DNA of 64,000 nucleotides from Paraburkholderia haematera (GCF_905220975.1 NZ_CAJNBK010000029.1:17356-81355), one strand, 5' to 3'; positions 51,995 to 61,214 are shown, counted from the stretch's first letter. Notes: generated by a model not told the origin, from the letters alone. A program made the numbers and translations.

Positions 51995-52633
51995 ATGAGC
52001 GAAGGCGTATACGGAGAAAAGGCAACCGGGCGAGTGACCCACAGCCTATTGCGATTGAGCACGGCCATGCGGAGCCAGGCTTGGGAATGGGCGGAAGGCG
52101 CAGGCCTGACGCCGACCCAGGGCGAAATCCTGGTCTTGCTGATGCAGCGTAAAGGCCCGATGCGTCTTGGCGAAATTGCCCGTGAAACGGCGCTGACCGC
52201 CGCGACCACCAGCGATGCCGTGAGCACGCTTGAGACCAAAGGCCTGGTCGAAAAACGCCGTGCCCTCGACGACGGCCGCGCCCTCGCGGTCCGTCTGACG
52301 GCGCGTGGCCGTACCGCCGCCAAGCGCGCTGCGCAATGGCCGGACTTCCTGGCCAAAGCGGTCGGCACGCTGCGCGACGAAGAGCAGACGCTGTTCTATC
52401 GCACGCTGCTCAAGACCATCCACCAGCTGGAAGCGCAAGGCACGATTCCGCCGCACCGTATGTGCCTGAGCTGCACGCATTTCGAGCCGAGCAAGAATCC
52501 GAAGAAGACGCCGCATCACTGCGCGCTGCTTGACATGAACATGTCGGACACGGATTTGCGTCTCGATTGCTCGGTGTACGAAGCGGCTGACGTCGCCACC
52601 CAGAAGAAGACCTGGAAGATCTTCGCCCAGTAA
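51995..52633 (+). CDS. MarR-family regulator with cysteine-rich C-terminal extension
   Basis: 212-aa regulator. Residues about 10-145 are a MarR winged helix (LTPTQGEILVLLMQRKGPMRLGEIARETALTAATTSDAVSTLETKGLVEKRRALDDGRA). The C-terminal 60 residues carry four cysteines, Cys157, Cys160, Cys176 and Cys192, with His174-His175, suited to zinc or an iron-sulfur cluster. Typical MarR proteins end near residue 145-150. Metal- or redox-sensing is inferred. Possible targets are the amidotransferase and reductase genes downstream. Confidence 0.86.
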   Translation: MSEGVYGEKATGRVTHSLLRLSTAMRSQAWEWAEGAGLTPTQGEILVLLMQRKGPMRLGEIARETALTAATTSDAVSTLETKGLVEKRRALDDGRALAVRLTARGRTAAKRAAQWPDFLAKAVGTLRDEEQTLFYRTLLKTIHQLEAQGTIPPHRMCLSCTHFEPSKNPKKTPHHCALLDMNMSDTDLRLDCSVYEAADVATQKKTWKIFAQ

Positions 52634-52760
52634 GGCGGCTTCTTCCCGGACAATCCGCTACACTGCGAAGCCTGTTCCAGCGGGCGGCTATTGCCGTCCG
52701 TCGGACAGTTCGCGCCGCGTAGCGGCAAGTCTTTAGTCAACCTGAAGGTGGGACAGGCTG

Positions 52761-53474
52761 ATGAATCGCGAAGTTCTGGCCATTCGCCACGTGCACTTCG
52801 AGGATCTGGGCAGTCTTGAGCTGGAGCTCGGCGAGCGTGGCCGGCCGGTGCGTTATCTCGACGTCGGTTTTGCCCGTATCGAGGCACCGGACCCGGTTGC
52901 GGCGTCCCTCATGGTTGTACTCGGCGGCCCGATCAGTGCAACCGACGACGCGCGCTATCCGACGCTCGTCCCGTTGCTCACCATGATCGAAAAGCGCATT
53001 GCCGCCGGTCTGCCGACGCTCGGCATTTGCCTCGGCGCGCAATTGATCGCGCGCGCACTCGGTGCGCGGGTCTATCCCGCAGGCCATACCGAACTCGGCT
53101 GGACACCGCTTACGCTCACTGATTCCGGCCGTGCGTCGCCGCTGCGTCATCTGGATGGCGCGCACACGTCGATGCTGCATTGGCACGGCGACACCTTCGA
53201 TCTGCCCGATAACGCCACACGTCTCGCCTCGACGCCTGCCTGCGAAAACCAGGCTTTCTCCTGGGGCGGCCACGTGCTTGGCCTGCAATGTCATCCGGAG
53301 ATTCGGGCTGACCGGTTCGAACCCTGGTTGATCGGCAACGCCGGTGAGATTGCCGGCCACGGTATCGATGCACGTCAGTTGCGGGCTGAGACGGCGCAGT
53401 TCGGTCCGGTGCTGGAAGCCGCCGCGCGCCGGATGTTCGGTGAGTGGCTCGATCAGGTGGAACCGAAACCCTGA
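52761..53474 (+). CDS. Class I glutamine amidotransferase-like protein
   Basis: 237-aa GATase1-fold protein with the full triad: nucleophile Cys in LGICLGAQL, His and Glu in LQCHPEIRAD. No synthetase domain is fused. It resembles stand-alone GMP-synthase-like amidotransferases, including gamma-glutamyl hydrolases for polyamines; the substrate is not determinable. An AGGTGGGA site precedes the ATG. Confidence 0.87.
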   Translation: MNREVLAIRHVHFEDLGSLELELGERGRPVRYLDVGFARIEAPDPVAASLMVVLGGPISATDDARYPTLVPLLTMIEKRIAAGLPTLGICLGAQLIARALGARVYPAGHTELGWTPLTLTDSGRASPLRHLDGAHTSMLHWHGDTFDLPDNATRLASTPACENQAFSWGGHVLGLQCHPEIRADRFEPWLIGNAGEIAGHGIDARQLRAETAQFGPVLEAAARRMFGEWLDQVEPKP

Positions 53475-53547
53475 GCCGGGGGTGCCTGCAGATAATCACC
53501 CGCGGTGCTATGCTCGATCGCTCTTGGGTTTTTACCGGGCGTAATCC

Positions 53548-54660
53548 ATGAGCGCGCTTTTTTCCCCGCTCACGCTGCGTAGCGTGACGCTTCCTAATCG
53601 TATCGTCGTCTCCCCGATGTGCCAGTATTCCGCCGATCGCGGCGAGGCTACGGCTTGGCACATGATCCATCTTGGCAGTCTCGCGTTATCCGGTGCCGGC
53701 ATGCTGTGCATCGAGGCGACCTCTGTCGAGCCGGATGGCCGCATTACGCCTGGCGATCTCGGACTGTGGGACGACGCCACCGAAGCCGCGCTCGTGCCTG
53801 TCCTGGCCGCGATCCGCAAGCATTCGCACATTCGCGTTGCGATGCAGTTGGCGCATGCAGGGCGCAAGGCGTCGAGTCAGGCGCCTTGGGAGGGCGGCCA
53901 ACTGATTGCGGTTTCGCAAGGCGGCTGGCTGCCGCATGCGCCGTCGGCGTTGCCGCACAAAGCGGGTGAAGAGCCGCCGCTTGCGCTCGATACACCCGCA
54001 TTGAACCGGATTCGCGAAGCGTTCGCGGCTTCCGCGCGCCGCGCCGCGCGCCTCGGCGTCGATGCGCTGGAAATACACGCGGCGCATGGCTATCTGCTGC
54101 ATCAGTTCCTGTCGCCGATCGCCAATCAACGCAGCGACGACTACGGCGGTTCGCCAGAAAACCGCATGCGCTTTCCGCTCGAAATCTTCGACATCGTGCG
54201 CGCCGCGTTTCCCGCCGACAAACCGGTCGGCGTGCGGGTCTCGGCGACCGACTGGGTCGAAGGCGGCTGGACGCTCGAGGACACGATCACGTTCGCACAG
54301 GAGTTGAAAAAGCGCGGCTGCGACTGGATCGACGTATCGTCCGGCGGCGTCTCGCCGTTGCAAAAGATTCCGCTTGAGCCGGGCTATCAGATTCCTTTCG
54401 CGCGGGCCGTCAAACAGGCAACCGGCCTCGCGACCATCGGCGTGGGTCTGATTACCGATCCGCTGCATGCCGAACAAATTATCGAAGAGGGTGATGCGGA
54501 TCTGATCGCGTTGGCCCGTGCGCTGCTCTACAACCCGCGCTGGCCGTGGCATGCCGCGGCGCAACTGGGCGCGACGGTCGAAGCGCCGCCGCAGTACTGG
54601 CGCTCGCAACCGCGCGACCAAAAAGCACTGTTCGGTGAGATTTCGTTCGGACAACGGTGA
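53548..54660 (+). CDS. NADH:flavin oxidoreductase, old yellow enzyme (NamA/XenA type)
   Basis: 370-aa FMN-dependent ene-reductase with a TIM barrel. Marks: LPNRIVVSPMCQYSADRGEATAWH (the Cys modulating FMN potential), IHAAHGYLLHQFLSPIANQRSDDYGGSPENRMRF, HAGRKAS and DLIALARALLYNPRWP. Likely reduces alpha,beta-unsaturated carbonyls or nitro compounds. Physiological substrate unknown. Follows the amidotransferase by 73 bp; joint transcription possible. Confidence 0.9.
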   Translation: MSALFSPLTLRSVTLPNRIVVSPMCQYSADRGEATAWHMIHLGSLALSGAGMLCIEATSVEPDGRITPGDLGLWDDATEAALVPVLAAIRKHSHIRVAMQLAHAGRKASSQAPWEGGQLIAVSQGGWLPHAPSALPHKAGEEPPLALDTPALNRIREAFAASARRAARLGVDALEIHAAHGYLLHQFLSPIANQRSDDYGGSPENRMRFPLEIFDIVRAAFPADKPVGVRVSATDWVEGGWTLEDTITFAQELKKRGCDWIDVSSGGVSPLQKIPLEPGYQIPFARAVKQATGLATIGVGLITDPLHAEQIIEEGDADLIALARALLYNPRWPWHAAAQLGATVEAPPQYWRSQPRDQKALFGEISFGQR

Positions 54661-54880
54661 ACTTGCCATTGCGCCTCATGCGCGCACGTCTTTTTGACGG
54701 TTGAAGGAAGCCGTCTTGAGCGTGTAGGATGCCGGATGTGGCGCATGAGCGTCGCAAGTCGACGCGGCGCTCGCAAGGCGCCGCGTTTGCTATCCGCGTC
54801 AGAAAAAGCAGCGCGCTAGACGCGGGCATTTTTGGCGGCTGCCGGATCTTCACCCCCAGTTCTTCACAAGGATTCATTCA

Positions 54881-55405
54881 ATGAGTTCACGCAGGATCGC
54901 CGTGCGCCGTTCGGGTGTGCACGGCAAAGGCGTGTTTGCCATCGAGCCGATTGCGGCCGGCGAGCGGCTGATCGAATACAAGGGTGAGCGGATCTCCTGG
55001 AAAGAAGCGTTGCGCCGTCATCCGCACAATCCGGACGAACCGAATCACACGTTCTACTTCGCGCTCGATAGCGGCAAAGTGATCGACGGGAAGGTGGACG
55101 GCAACAGCGCGCGCTGGATCAACCATTCGTGCGCACCAAATTGCGAAGCCGAAGAGATCGATGGTCACGTGTATGTGCACGCGCTGCGCGACATCGCCGA
55201 GGGTGAGGAAGTCTTTTACGACTATGGCCTCGTCATCGACGCGCGCCAGACCAAGAAGCTCAAGAAGGAATACGAATGCCGTTGCGGCGCGCGCAAATGC
55301 CGCGGCACGATGCTGGCTCCGCCGGAGAAAGAGAAAGGCGTTTCCAGCTCCGACAAGTCGGCAAAGAAGGTGAAGACGTCGGAGAAAAAAGCGAAGAAGA
55401 AATGA
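54881..55405 (+). CDS. SET-domain protein lysine methyltransferase-like
   Basis: 174-aa protein with a complete small SET domain: GKGVFAIEPIAAGERLIEYKG, WINHSCAPNCEAE (81-91) and VFYDYG (111-116), followed by a post-SET zinc motif CxCx4C (Cys133, Cys135, Cys140) and Cys84. A Lys-rich tail (KKVKTSEKKAKKK) ends it. Such SET proteins methylate lysines in eukaryotes; bacterial versions exist, targets mostly unknown. AAGGA precedes the ATG. Possible substrates include lysine-rich DNA-binding proteins; this is inference. Confidence 0.88.
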   Translation: MSSRRIAVRRSGVHGKGVFAIEPIAAGERLIEYKGERISWKEALRRHPHNPDEPNHTFYFALDSGKVIDGKVDGNSARWINHSCAPNCEAEEIDGHVYVHALRDIAEGEEVFYDYGLVIDARQTKKLKKEYECRCGARKCRGTMLAPPEKEKGVSSSDKSAKKVKTSEKKAKKK

Positions 55406-55409
55406 AATG

Positions 55410-55450
55410 CGGGCTGCCTGAGTTGACGTAAGTGAACTCAAGGCAGCCCG
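55410..55450. terminator. Hairpin between SET gene and sensor kinase
   Basis: CGGGCTGCCT (55410-55419) / AGGCAGCCCG (55441-55450) with an inner GAGTT/AACTC stem, one bulge. No U-run on either side. It sits between convergent genes and probably limits read-through. Confidence 0.6.
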
Positions 55451-55476
55451 TGGCGGCGCTTTGGGCCGCTGTAGAG

Positions 55477-56985
55477 TCACATATCGATCGGCGCCGAGTG
55501 CGCCGATTTTTTTGCCGGTCGCCGTGTGCCGGGATCGGCGTCCTGTTGAACGCTGGTCGGGGCGGGTATCAGTGGAATACGCACGATGAAACGCGCACCG
55601 CCGTCCGGCGAATCTTCGTAATGCACGCTGCCGTGATGCAGCACCATGATGTCGTGAACGATCGCGAGACCGAGACCGGCGCCGCTATCCACGCCGGCTT
55701 CGCTCTGGCCGTCGCCGCGGAAGAATCGTTTGAACAGATCGGCTTGCTGCGTGGGCGGCACGCCCGGCCCATTGTCTTCGACGACAATCTCGGCCATGCG
55801 CAGATCCTCGATCACGGTTTGCGACACCGTCACCGTGATGCGGCCGCCATCGAAGCGTGAAGGCGGCACGTACTTGAGCGCGTTATCCAGCAGATTGGCG
55901 ATCACTTCGTGCAGCAGCACCGGATTGCCGCGGACCATCAGCGGGTGATCGTTGGCCGGATCGTCGAGCCGCTGGAAGCCGAGGTCGACGTGGAAGGTCA
56001 ACGCGCGCGGCACCCATTCCGCGCCCGTATCGAACGCGAGCGCGGCCATATCCACGTTGACGAACCGTGCCGCCTGTTCGCCCGGCTCGGCGCGCGCAAG
56101 CGAGAGCAACTGGTTCGACAACCGCACGGCGCGGTCGGCCGCAGCGCGCAATTCACGGACCGCGACGAGCGTCTGCTGCGGGTCGCGCGCGACCGCGGCC
56201 TGTTCCGCATGCAGTTTGACGGCGGTGAGCGGTGTGCGCAGCTGATGCGCGGCGTCGGCGATAAATTTGCGCTGTCCGTCGAGGGCGGTTTTCAGACGAT
56301 CGAGCAGCGCGTTCAACGCGCCGGTGAGCGGCCGGATTTCAACCGGCACATAGGTTTCGTCCACCGGTTCGAGCGACGTATGGGTCTGCCGGTTCAGCGA
56401 GTCGGCGAGATCGGTTAGCGGATTGAGCTGTTGATTGACGACGCGCCAAACGATCACCCAACCCGCCAGCAGTAGCAAGAGCAGCGGCATCATGATCGCG
56501 ACCAGAAACTCGGCGGCGATGCGAAAACGGTGATGCACCGGCTGACCCACTTCGACGACGATCGGATTGCCGGTAGGCTGATCGACGCGTACCTGTGCCA
56601 CCCGCACGGTCACGCCTTCGTGCTGGGTTTCGAACACGTACGCATAGTGCATACGGCGCACGCTGGTGCCCTGCAGCGGCAGATTGTGGTCGCCGGCGAT
56701 TTCGGTTTCGCCGTTGCTGATCCGATAAACGAGTTGTTCGACCGGATCGGAGAACATGGCCTGCGCGAGCGGCGGCACCGTCACCTTGGCGTCGGGGCCG
56801 GCTATCTGGATCTGTTTGGAGATCGCGGTGGCGAGATCGGCGAGCGACCGGTCGACCACGTGCTGCGTGTACTGCCACGCCAGCCAGTAAGCGATCAGGC
56901 CGCTCATGAGCGCGAGCAGCGAAAGGGGAGCAGCGAGGCGCCGCAGCAGCGTGCGGCGCAGACTATTGGCGGCCGGCTGGGGCAT
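55477..56985 (-). CDS. Two-component sensor histidine kinase
   Basis: 502-aa inner-membrane kinase. TM1 near residues 17-37, a periplasmic sensor of about 150 residues, TM2 near 180-200, HAMP-like linker, dimerisation box FIADAAHQLRTPLTAV with the phospho-His, N-box HEVIANLLDNALKYV, and G-boxes VVEDNGPGVP and GAGLGLAIV. TctE/QseC-type architecture. Start 56985 (MPQPAANSLRRTLLRRL). Partner regulator is upstream at 57822. Signal unknown. Confidence 0.9.
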   Translation of the reverse strand: MPQPAANSLRRTLLRRLAAPLSLLALMSGLIAYWLAWQYTQHVVDRSLADLATAISKQIQIAGPDAKVTVPPLAQAMFSDPVEQLVYRISNGETEIAGDHNLPLQGTSVRRMHYAYVFETQHEGVTVRVAQVRVDQPTGNPIVVEVGQPVHHRFRIAAEFLVAIMMPLLLLLLAGWVIVWRVVNQQLNPLTDLADSLNRQTHTSLEPVDETYVPVEIRPLTGALNALLDRLKTALDGQRKFIADAAHQLRTPLTAVKLHAEQAAVARDPQQTLVAVRELRAAADRAVRLSNQLLSLARAEPGEQAARFVNVDMAALAFDTGAEWVPRALTFHVDLGFQRLDDPANDHPLMVRGNPVLLHEVIANLLDNALKYVPPSRFDGGRITVTVSQTVIEDLRMAEIVVEDNGPGVPPTQQADLFKRFFRGDGQSEAGVDSGAGLGLAIVHDIMVLHHGSVHYEDSPDGGARFIVRIPLIPAPTSVQQDADPGTRRPAKKSAHSAPIDM

Positions 56986-57135
56986 GATCGAACGCGCGGG
57001 AAAGAGGCAACGGCGTGAAGCACCGTGGCGCCGTGAAAACTCGCCGGATGCCGGCGAATGGCGCACCGAGTGCGCGGCGCCGGCCCGGCGCTGTCAGGCC
57101 GCAATACACATTACACATTGCGGCCCTTGCAACGA

Positions 57136-57822
57136 TTATGCGGCCTGACGGATTTCCTGCAACAGGTAACCGAAGCCGCGTACCGTGACGATTTCGACAC
57201 GGCAGTTTTCGAGCTTTTTGCGTACCCGGTGCACATAGACTTCGATCGCGGTATCGCCGAGATCGCCGCCGAAGTGCGTCAGATGGTCTTGCAGCTGAGC
57301 CTTGCTGACCACACGGCCGTGGCGCAGCAGCAGCATTTCGAGTACCGCGAATTCGCGCGGCGACAGTTCGAGCGGTTTGTCGTCGTTGAAAATGCGGCGA
57401 TCGACGCCCGACAGACGCACACCGCCCAGCGACACTTCCGGACGCGGCATGTCGCCATGCGGGCCGCTGCGGCGCATCACGGCGCGGATGCGCGCTTCGA
57501 GTTCGGTGGGTTCGAACGGCTTCAGCATGTAGTCGTCGGCGCCGGAATTCAGGCCTTGCACGCGGTCGTTCAACTCGTCGCGCGCGGTGAGGATGATCAC
57601 CGGCGTGTGGCGATTGCTCTGACGGAAGCGCGCGAGCAGCGTCATGCCGTCGATACCGGGCAGGCCCAGATCGAGGATCACGAGCTCATGGCGGTTTTGG
57701 GTGAGGGCCTGTTCGGCGAAAATGCCGTCATGGACCATGTCGACGGTGAAGCCGGCTTGTTCGAGACTGCTTTGGATGCCGCGTGCGATGGGGCGGTCAT
57801 CTTCGATCAGAAGGAGTCGCAT
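57136..57822 (-). CDS. OmpR-family response regulator
   Basis: 228 aa. Receiver with IEDD (6-9), phospho-acceptor Asp51 in LVILDLGLPGIDG, and Lys near 101; C-terminal winged helix ending ALEVYVHRVRKKLE-like sequence (TAIEVYVHRVRKKLENC) and GFGYLL. TctD/QseB-like. Precedes the kinase gene by 150 bp on the same strand, so they form one system. Output genes not evident here. Confidence 0.92.
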   Translation of the reverse strand: MRLLLIEDDRPIARGIQSSLEQAGFTVDMVHDGIFAEQALTQNRHELVILDLGLPGIDGMTLLARFRQSNRHTPVIILTARDELNDRVQGLNSGADDYMLKPFEPTELEARIRAVMRRSGPHGDMPRPEVSLGGVRLSGVDRRIFNDDKPLELSPREFAVLEMLLLRHGRVVSKAQLQDHLTHFGGDLGDTAIEVYVHRVRKKLENCRVEIVTVRGFGYLLQEIRQAA

Positions 57823-58006
57823 GGATTTCGCTCAAGTACAATGGTTTTAGGCGTTTGGGCAAGCGGTTCGCCGGGGCGCCTGCTGCACAGGCAGCGTGCC
57901 GCGCGGCCGTGCCGAACCGGCACCAGGCGGCCACGAAACAGCTATCGAGCAGCCATGAGGTAGCCCGAAAGCAGCCATCAAGCAGCCACCGAGCGATCAC
58001 GACGTC

Positions 58007-58231
58007 ATGTCCGAGATAACGATTCACGAACTGGAAGCCGCAATCAACTTCTGGCGCGCCCGCTCACCTTCGAGCGGCGACGAACTCGTTCTGTGCAAGG
58101 AGGCAAGCGCGCTCTCCAAGCCGTATGCGCTGATGATTGTACAGCGTCAGCAGACGCTATCACCGGATCGTTTGGACGGGATCGCGAGGCTTGCGTGGGA
58201 TTCTTACGTGCGCCTTAATAATAGCCTGTAG
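58007..58231 (+). CDS. DUF3717-like small protein
   Basis: 74-aa soluble protein resembling the DUF3717 family of Burkholderiales: ITIHELEAAINFWRARSPSSGDEL followed by ALSKPYALMIVQR. Mostly helical, no catalytic motif. Divergent from the response regulator across 184 bp that contain short AGCAGCCAT(C) repetitions. Role unknown. Confidence 0.75.
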   Translation: MSEITIHELEAAINFWRARSPSSGDELVLCKEASALSKPYALMIVQRQQTLSPDRLDGIARLAWDSYVRLNNSL

Positions 58232-58325
58232 AACTGAAGGGTTGGGCGGAGAATTGCCTGCAATGCCCTTTCATTACCGTCAAATCGGTCGATTCGGTGT
58301 GTATCAAGGCTTCTGATTGCCTGTA

Positions 58326-58616
58326 TTACGCTGTAATACTGTCGATAAATCGGGCCAATTTGATGTCCCGCTCGGTCAAACCATTGGCCTCGTGCGTCGA
58401 CAGTGTGATCTCCACCTTGTTGTAGACGTTGAACCATTCCGGGTGGTGATCCATCTCCTGCGCCTTGATGGCCACGCGCGTCATGAAGCCGAATGCCTCG
58501 TTGAAGTCGGCGAACTTGAAGTGGCGCTGGATCGCGTCGCGGCCCGCCACGGCTTGCCAGCCACGCAGTTCCGAAACCTGCGTGGCGCGTTCTTCGGAAG
58601 TCAGTTTGCTAATCAT
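58326..58616 (-). CDS. phhB: Pterin-4a-carbinolamine dehydratase
   Basis: 96-aa enzyme regenerating the tetrahydropterin cofactor of phenylalanine hydroxylase. Signature HHPEWFNVYNKVEITLSTHEANGLTERD with catalytic His residues. Directly downstream of phhA on the same strand, separated by a gap with hairpin GCACGCC-GGCA-GGCGTGC (58642-58659). Confidence 0.94.
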   Translation of the reverse strand: MISKLTSEERATQVSELRGWQAVAGRDAIQRHFKFADFNEAFGFMTRVAIKAQEMDHHPEWFNVYNKVEITLSTHEANGLTERDIKLARFIDSITA

Positions 58617-58719
58617 GGTGCTACCTCGTTGATCTGAACAGGCACGCCGGCAGGCGTGCGTATCCGCTATTTTTTCACGGATGCCATCAGTCTGCTGTCG
58701 GACTGCTCGGGCTGGGTTG

Positions 58720-59610
58720 TCAAATATCGCCGTCGATTTGCCAGCCTTCCTGCGAGCCGCGCGTGATGACCTTATCGCCCTCGAGCACGTCGCCTGCCGC
58801 GAACGGCGGCTCTGCGGCCAGCTTTGCCAGCAGCGGCGCGAAGTCGGTTTGCGCCACGCCGAACAATTGCGCGAAGTCGTCGATCACGAAGTAGGTTTTC
58901 TGGAACGTGTCGATGCGATAGCGCGTGCGCATCACGCGTTCGAGGTCGAAGCCGAGCCGGTTCGGCGCCGCGCTTTGCTGGCTGTAGAGCGTCTCGCCCT
59001 TGCTCGACACGATGCCCGCGCCGTAGATCTTTACGCCGTTCGGACTTGCCGCGTCGCGGATCAGGCCGAACTCGACGGTGTACCAGTAGAGACGCGCGAG
59101 CAGCGGCAGCGCGCCCGCATCATTCGCGGCGAGCGCGGCGCGGCCGTACGCATGCATGTAGTCCGCAAACACCGGATTGATCAGGAGCGGCACGTGGCCG
59201 AACAGATCGTGAAAACAGTCCGGTTCCTGCAGATAATCGAGTTGATCGGGGCGGCGCATCCACCATGTCACGGGAAAACGGCGGTTCGCCAGATGCTCGA
59301 AGAACACCTGATCGGGCACGAGTCCGGGCACCGCGACGATTTGCCAGTCCGTCGCGGGCGTTAGCTTTGCGTTGATTTCGTCGAAGGAGGGCACGCGCCC
59401 GGACGGCATGCCGATACAGTCGACGCCTGCCAGAAACTCATCGCATACACGGCCCTTGAGCAGCGCTGTCTGGCGTGCATAAAGCTGTTGCCAGACAGCG
59501 TGGTCGACCGCGCCATATCGTGCGATAGGCTGGTCGATGGTGAAATCGGCTCGGGTTTCGAGGCCGGCGTCGAATTGCTCTTTGAGTTTGGCGGTGTTGG
59601 CTGTGGACAT
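58720..59610 (-). CDS. phhA: Phenylalanine 4-monooxygenase
   Basis: 296-aa non-heme iron hydroxylase, phenylalanine to tyrosine. Marks: VPGLVPDQVFFEHLANRRFPVTWWMRRPDQLDYLQEPDCFHDLFGHVPLL with the two iron His ligands (DCFHDLFGH), and the Glu ligand in YWYTVEFGLI. Bacterial length, no regulatory ACT domain. Operon with phhB; divergent from an Lrp-type gene. Confidence 0.95.
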   Translation of the reverse strand: MSTANTAKLKEQFDAGLETRADFTIDQPIARYGAVDHAVWQQLYARQTALLKGRVCDEFLAGVDCIGMPSGRVPSFDEINAKLTPATDWQIVAVPGLVPDQVFFEHLANRRFPVTWWMRRPDQLDYLQEPDCFHDLFGHVPLLINPVFADYMHAYGRAALAANDAGALPLLARLYWYTVEFGLIRDAASPNGVKIYGAGIVSSKGETLYSQQSAAPNRLGFDLERVMRTRYRIDTFQKTYFVIDDFAQLFGVAQTDFAPLLAKLAAEPPFAAGDVLEGDKVITRGSQEGWQIDGDI

Positions 59611-59710
59611 GATGCTGCGCGCTCTACGGTGACTGCTGATTGAAACGGTGATGCAAGTGTAGAGCGGCGAGCGTGCGGAATGGGCGCAATGATGGCGTTA
59701 TGACGTGTCA

Positions 59711-59735
59711 ATATGCAATAATCATGCATTAAATA
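59711..59735. promoter_or_regulatory. Candidate Lrp-type operator between phhA and regulator
   Basis: AT-rich dyad ATATGCAATAATCATGCATT, with ATGCA and TGCAT half-sites, about 25 nt before the regulator start. Suits an Lrp/AsnC protein controlling itself and phhA; inference. Confidence 0.45.
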
Positions 59736-59758
59736 CAGGTTTAATGCGGAAATCTCTC

Positions 59759-60250
59759 ATGCTAGAACTCGATCACTTCGATCTCGCGCTGCTGGACGTT
59801 CTTCAGCGCTTTGGGCGGGCCACGCATCAGCAATTGGCTGAGCAGGTGCCGCTGTCGCCGTCGCAGATCGGGCGGCGCTTGCAGCGCCTCGAGCAGGTGG
59901 GTGTGGTGGACGGCTATCGCGTCGTGCTGCGCCCGGAAAAACTCGGGCTCGGCGTGACGGCTTTTACGAGTCTGAAGCTGAAGCATCACGGCGACTCGAT
60001 CATCGAGCAATTCCAGCAACAGATCGAGGTGCTGCCGGAAGTACTGGAATGTCACGCAGTGGTCGGCGACGCCGATTATCTGCTGCGCATTGTCGCGCCC
60101 GATCTGAATTATCTGTCGACGTTCGTGATGAAGAAGTTGATGCGTGTCCCGGGCGTAGACAGCGTGCGCTCCAATATCGTGTTGACCACGTTCAAGCGCA
60201 ATGGGCCGTTGCCGCTTGGTCATCTGTCGCCGGGGGCGGCCGCTACCTGA
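59759..60250 (+). CDS. Lrp/AsnC-family regulator
   Basis: 163 aa. N-terminal HTH LDHFDLALLDVLQRFGRATHQQLAEQVPLSPSQIGRRLQRLE; C-terminal RAM/ACT domain with VLECHAVVGDADYLLRIVAPDL. Start at 59759; an ATG at 59744 is possible. Being divergent from phhAB it likely senses an aromatic amino acid and controls its breakdown. Confidence 0.9.
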   Translation: MLELDHFDLALLDVLQRFGRATHQQLAEQVPLSPSQIGRRLQRLEQVGVVDGYRVVLRPEKLGLGVTAFTSLKLKHHGDSIIEQFQQQIEVLPEVLECHAVVGDADYLLRIVAPDLNYLSTFVMKKLMRVPGVDSVRSNIVLTTFKRNGPLPLGHLSPGAAAT

Positions 60251-60334
60251 TGCTGCGGCTTCCCGGCCGTTGGGGGTGTTGAAGAGGGGAGCGGCTCCGA
60301 GGTTGATTTCGCCGCGACCCGCGACGCTTCAGTT

Positions 60335-60871
60335 TTACGCAGCTTGCTTGGGTTCGTTGTCCGGGCTCAGCAAATCGACGTAGGCCACCGCGACCAGATC
60401 CGACTCCGGCACGCCGAGGGTCTGGAACATTGCGTGCGCTTCGGCGTGGCCGCCTTCTTCGTCGTCGTCCTGAGCCAGCACGACTTCCAGCTCGACGAAG
60501 TCGCCGAGACCATCGACCCGGTCCAGATGGATCCGCGTGCGTCCTGTCAGATAAACGTGACGTTCCTTCGTGACGATGCCACGCGTGGTGAGCGCCGTGG
60601 CGAGCAGCGCGTGCATGGCTTCAGGGTTGGTCACCGGGCTGCGCGTGTAATACGACGCCTTCGGGCCGTCGCGGTCGTCGCGCTGGTAGAAGATCAGTTC
60701 GGCCGGCGTGCCGTCGTCGAACTGGCGCAGCTTCAGGCGGCCACGCGGGACATCGTAGAAAAAGTCCTGCTGACGGAAGATCAGCGGCGCGTCCGGTGCA
60801 AGCTTTGCGGCTCGCTCGCGCAGTTGCTCGAAATGCTGGGCGCGGGCTTTGATTTCAATGTTGCGTGCCAT
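60335..60871 (-). CDS. CYTH-domain protein (class IV adenylate cyclase-like)
   Basis: 178 aa beginning MARNIEIKARAQHFEQL, the first strand motif (ExK) of the CYTH fold, followed by LKLRQFDDG, ELIFYQRDDRDGPK, RIHLDRVDGLGDFVELEVVL. These charged residues line the triphosphate tunnel. Family members include CyaB cyclases and thiamine- or inorganic triphosphatases; the reaction is not fixed by sequence. Confidence 0.86.
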   Translation of the reverse strand: MARNIEIKARAQHFEQLRERAAKLAPDAPLIFRQQDFFYDVPRGRLKLRQFDDGTPAELIFYQRDDRDGPKASYYTRSPVTNPEAMHALLATALTTRGIVTKERHVYLTGRTRIHLDRVDGLGDFVELEVVLAQDDDEEGGHAEAHAMFQTLGVPESDLVAVAYVDLLSPDNEPKQAA

Positions 60872-61214
60872 GTCAGGCTCCTGTCGAAGGATGGCGTGGT
60901 CGGCGGCTTCCGGTGTTGCCGGGCGAAGCCGCCGGGAAGGACAAAGTCAGACGGAACAAAAACGAAGCGGGGCCGGCGCGTGAGCGCAAACCCTCAATCT
61001 AACAAAAAGCGCGTGACGACGTCGTTTCAGATGGCGGGGTCGACGACGATGGCCTGTCAATGTGACCCGCGCCGACGAGCGCCAGAGGCGATCAGCGCGG
61101 CTGTTCTACACGGAAAAGCCAACCAGCATGACCAGCGGCCGCACGGTGAGCGGCTGTCATGAGCGTGGCTCATATCGCGCTCGTTGTGCCCTCATGCACC
61201 CCCTCATGCCGCTT
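60872..61214. other. Intergenic region with nested hairpin
   Basis: 343 bp between CYTH and LysR genes. Nested hairpin GGCGGCTTC/GAAGCCGCC at 60902-60933 with an inner CGG/CCG, in the 5' region of the CYTH gene. No gene supported in the rest; short frames are composition artefacts. Confidence 0.55.

Noticed and set aside
51589..52368. Minus-strand frame of 259 codons before the MarR gene
   Set aside because: Spans the DnaA-box gap and the antisense of marR; Ser/Arg-rich with no motif.
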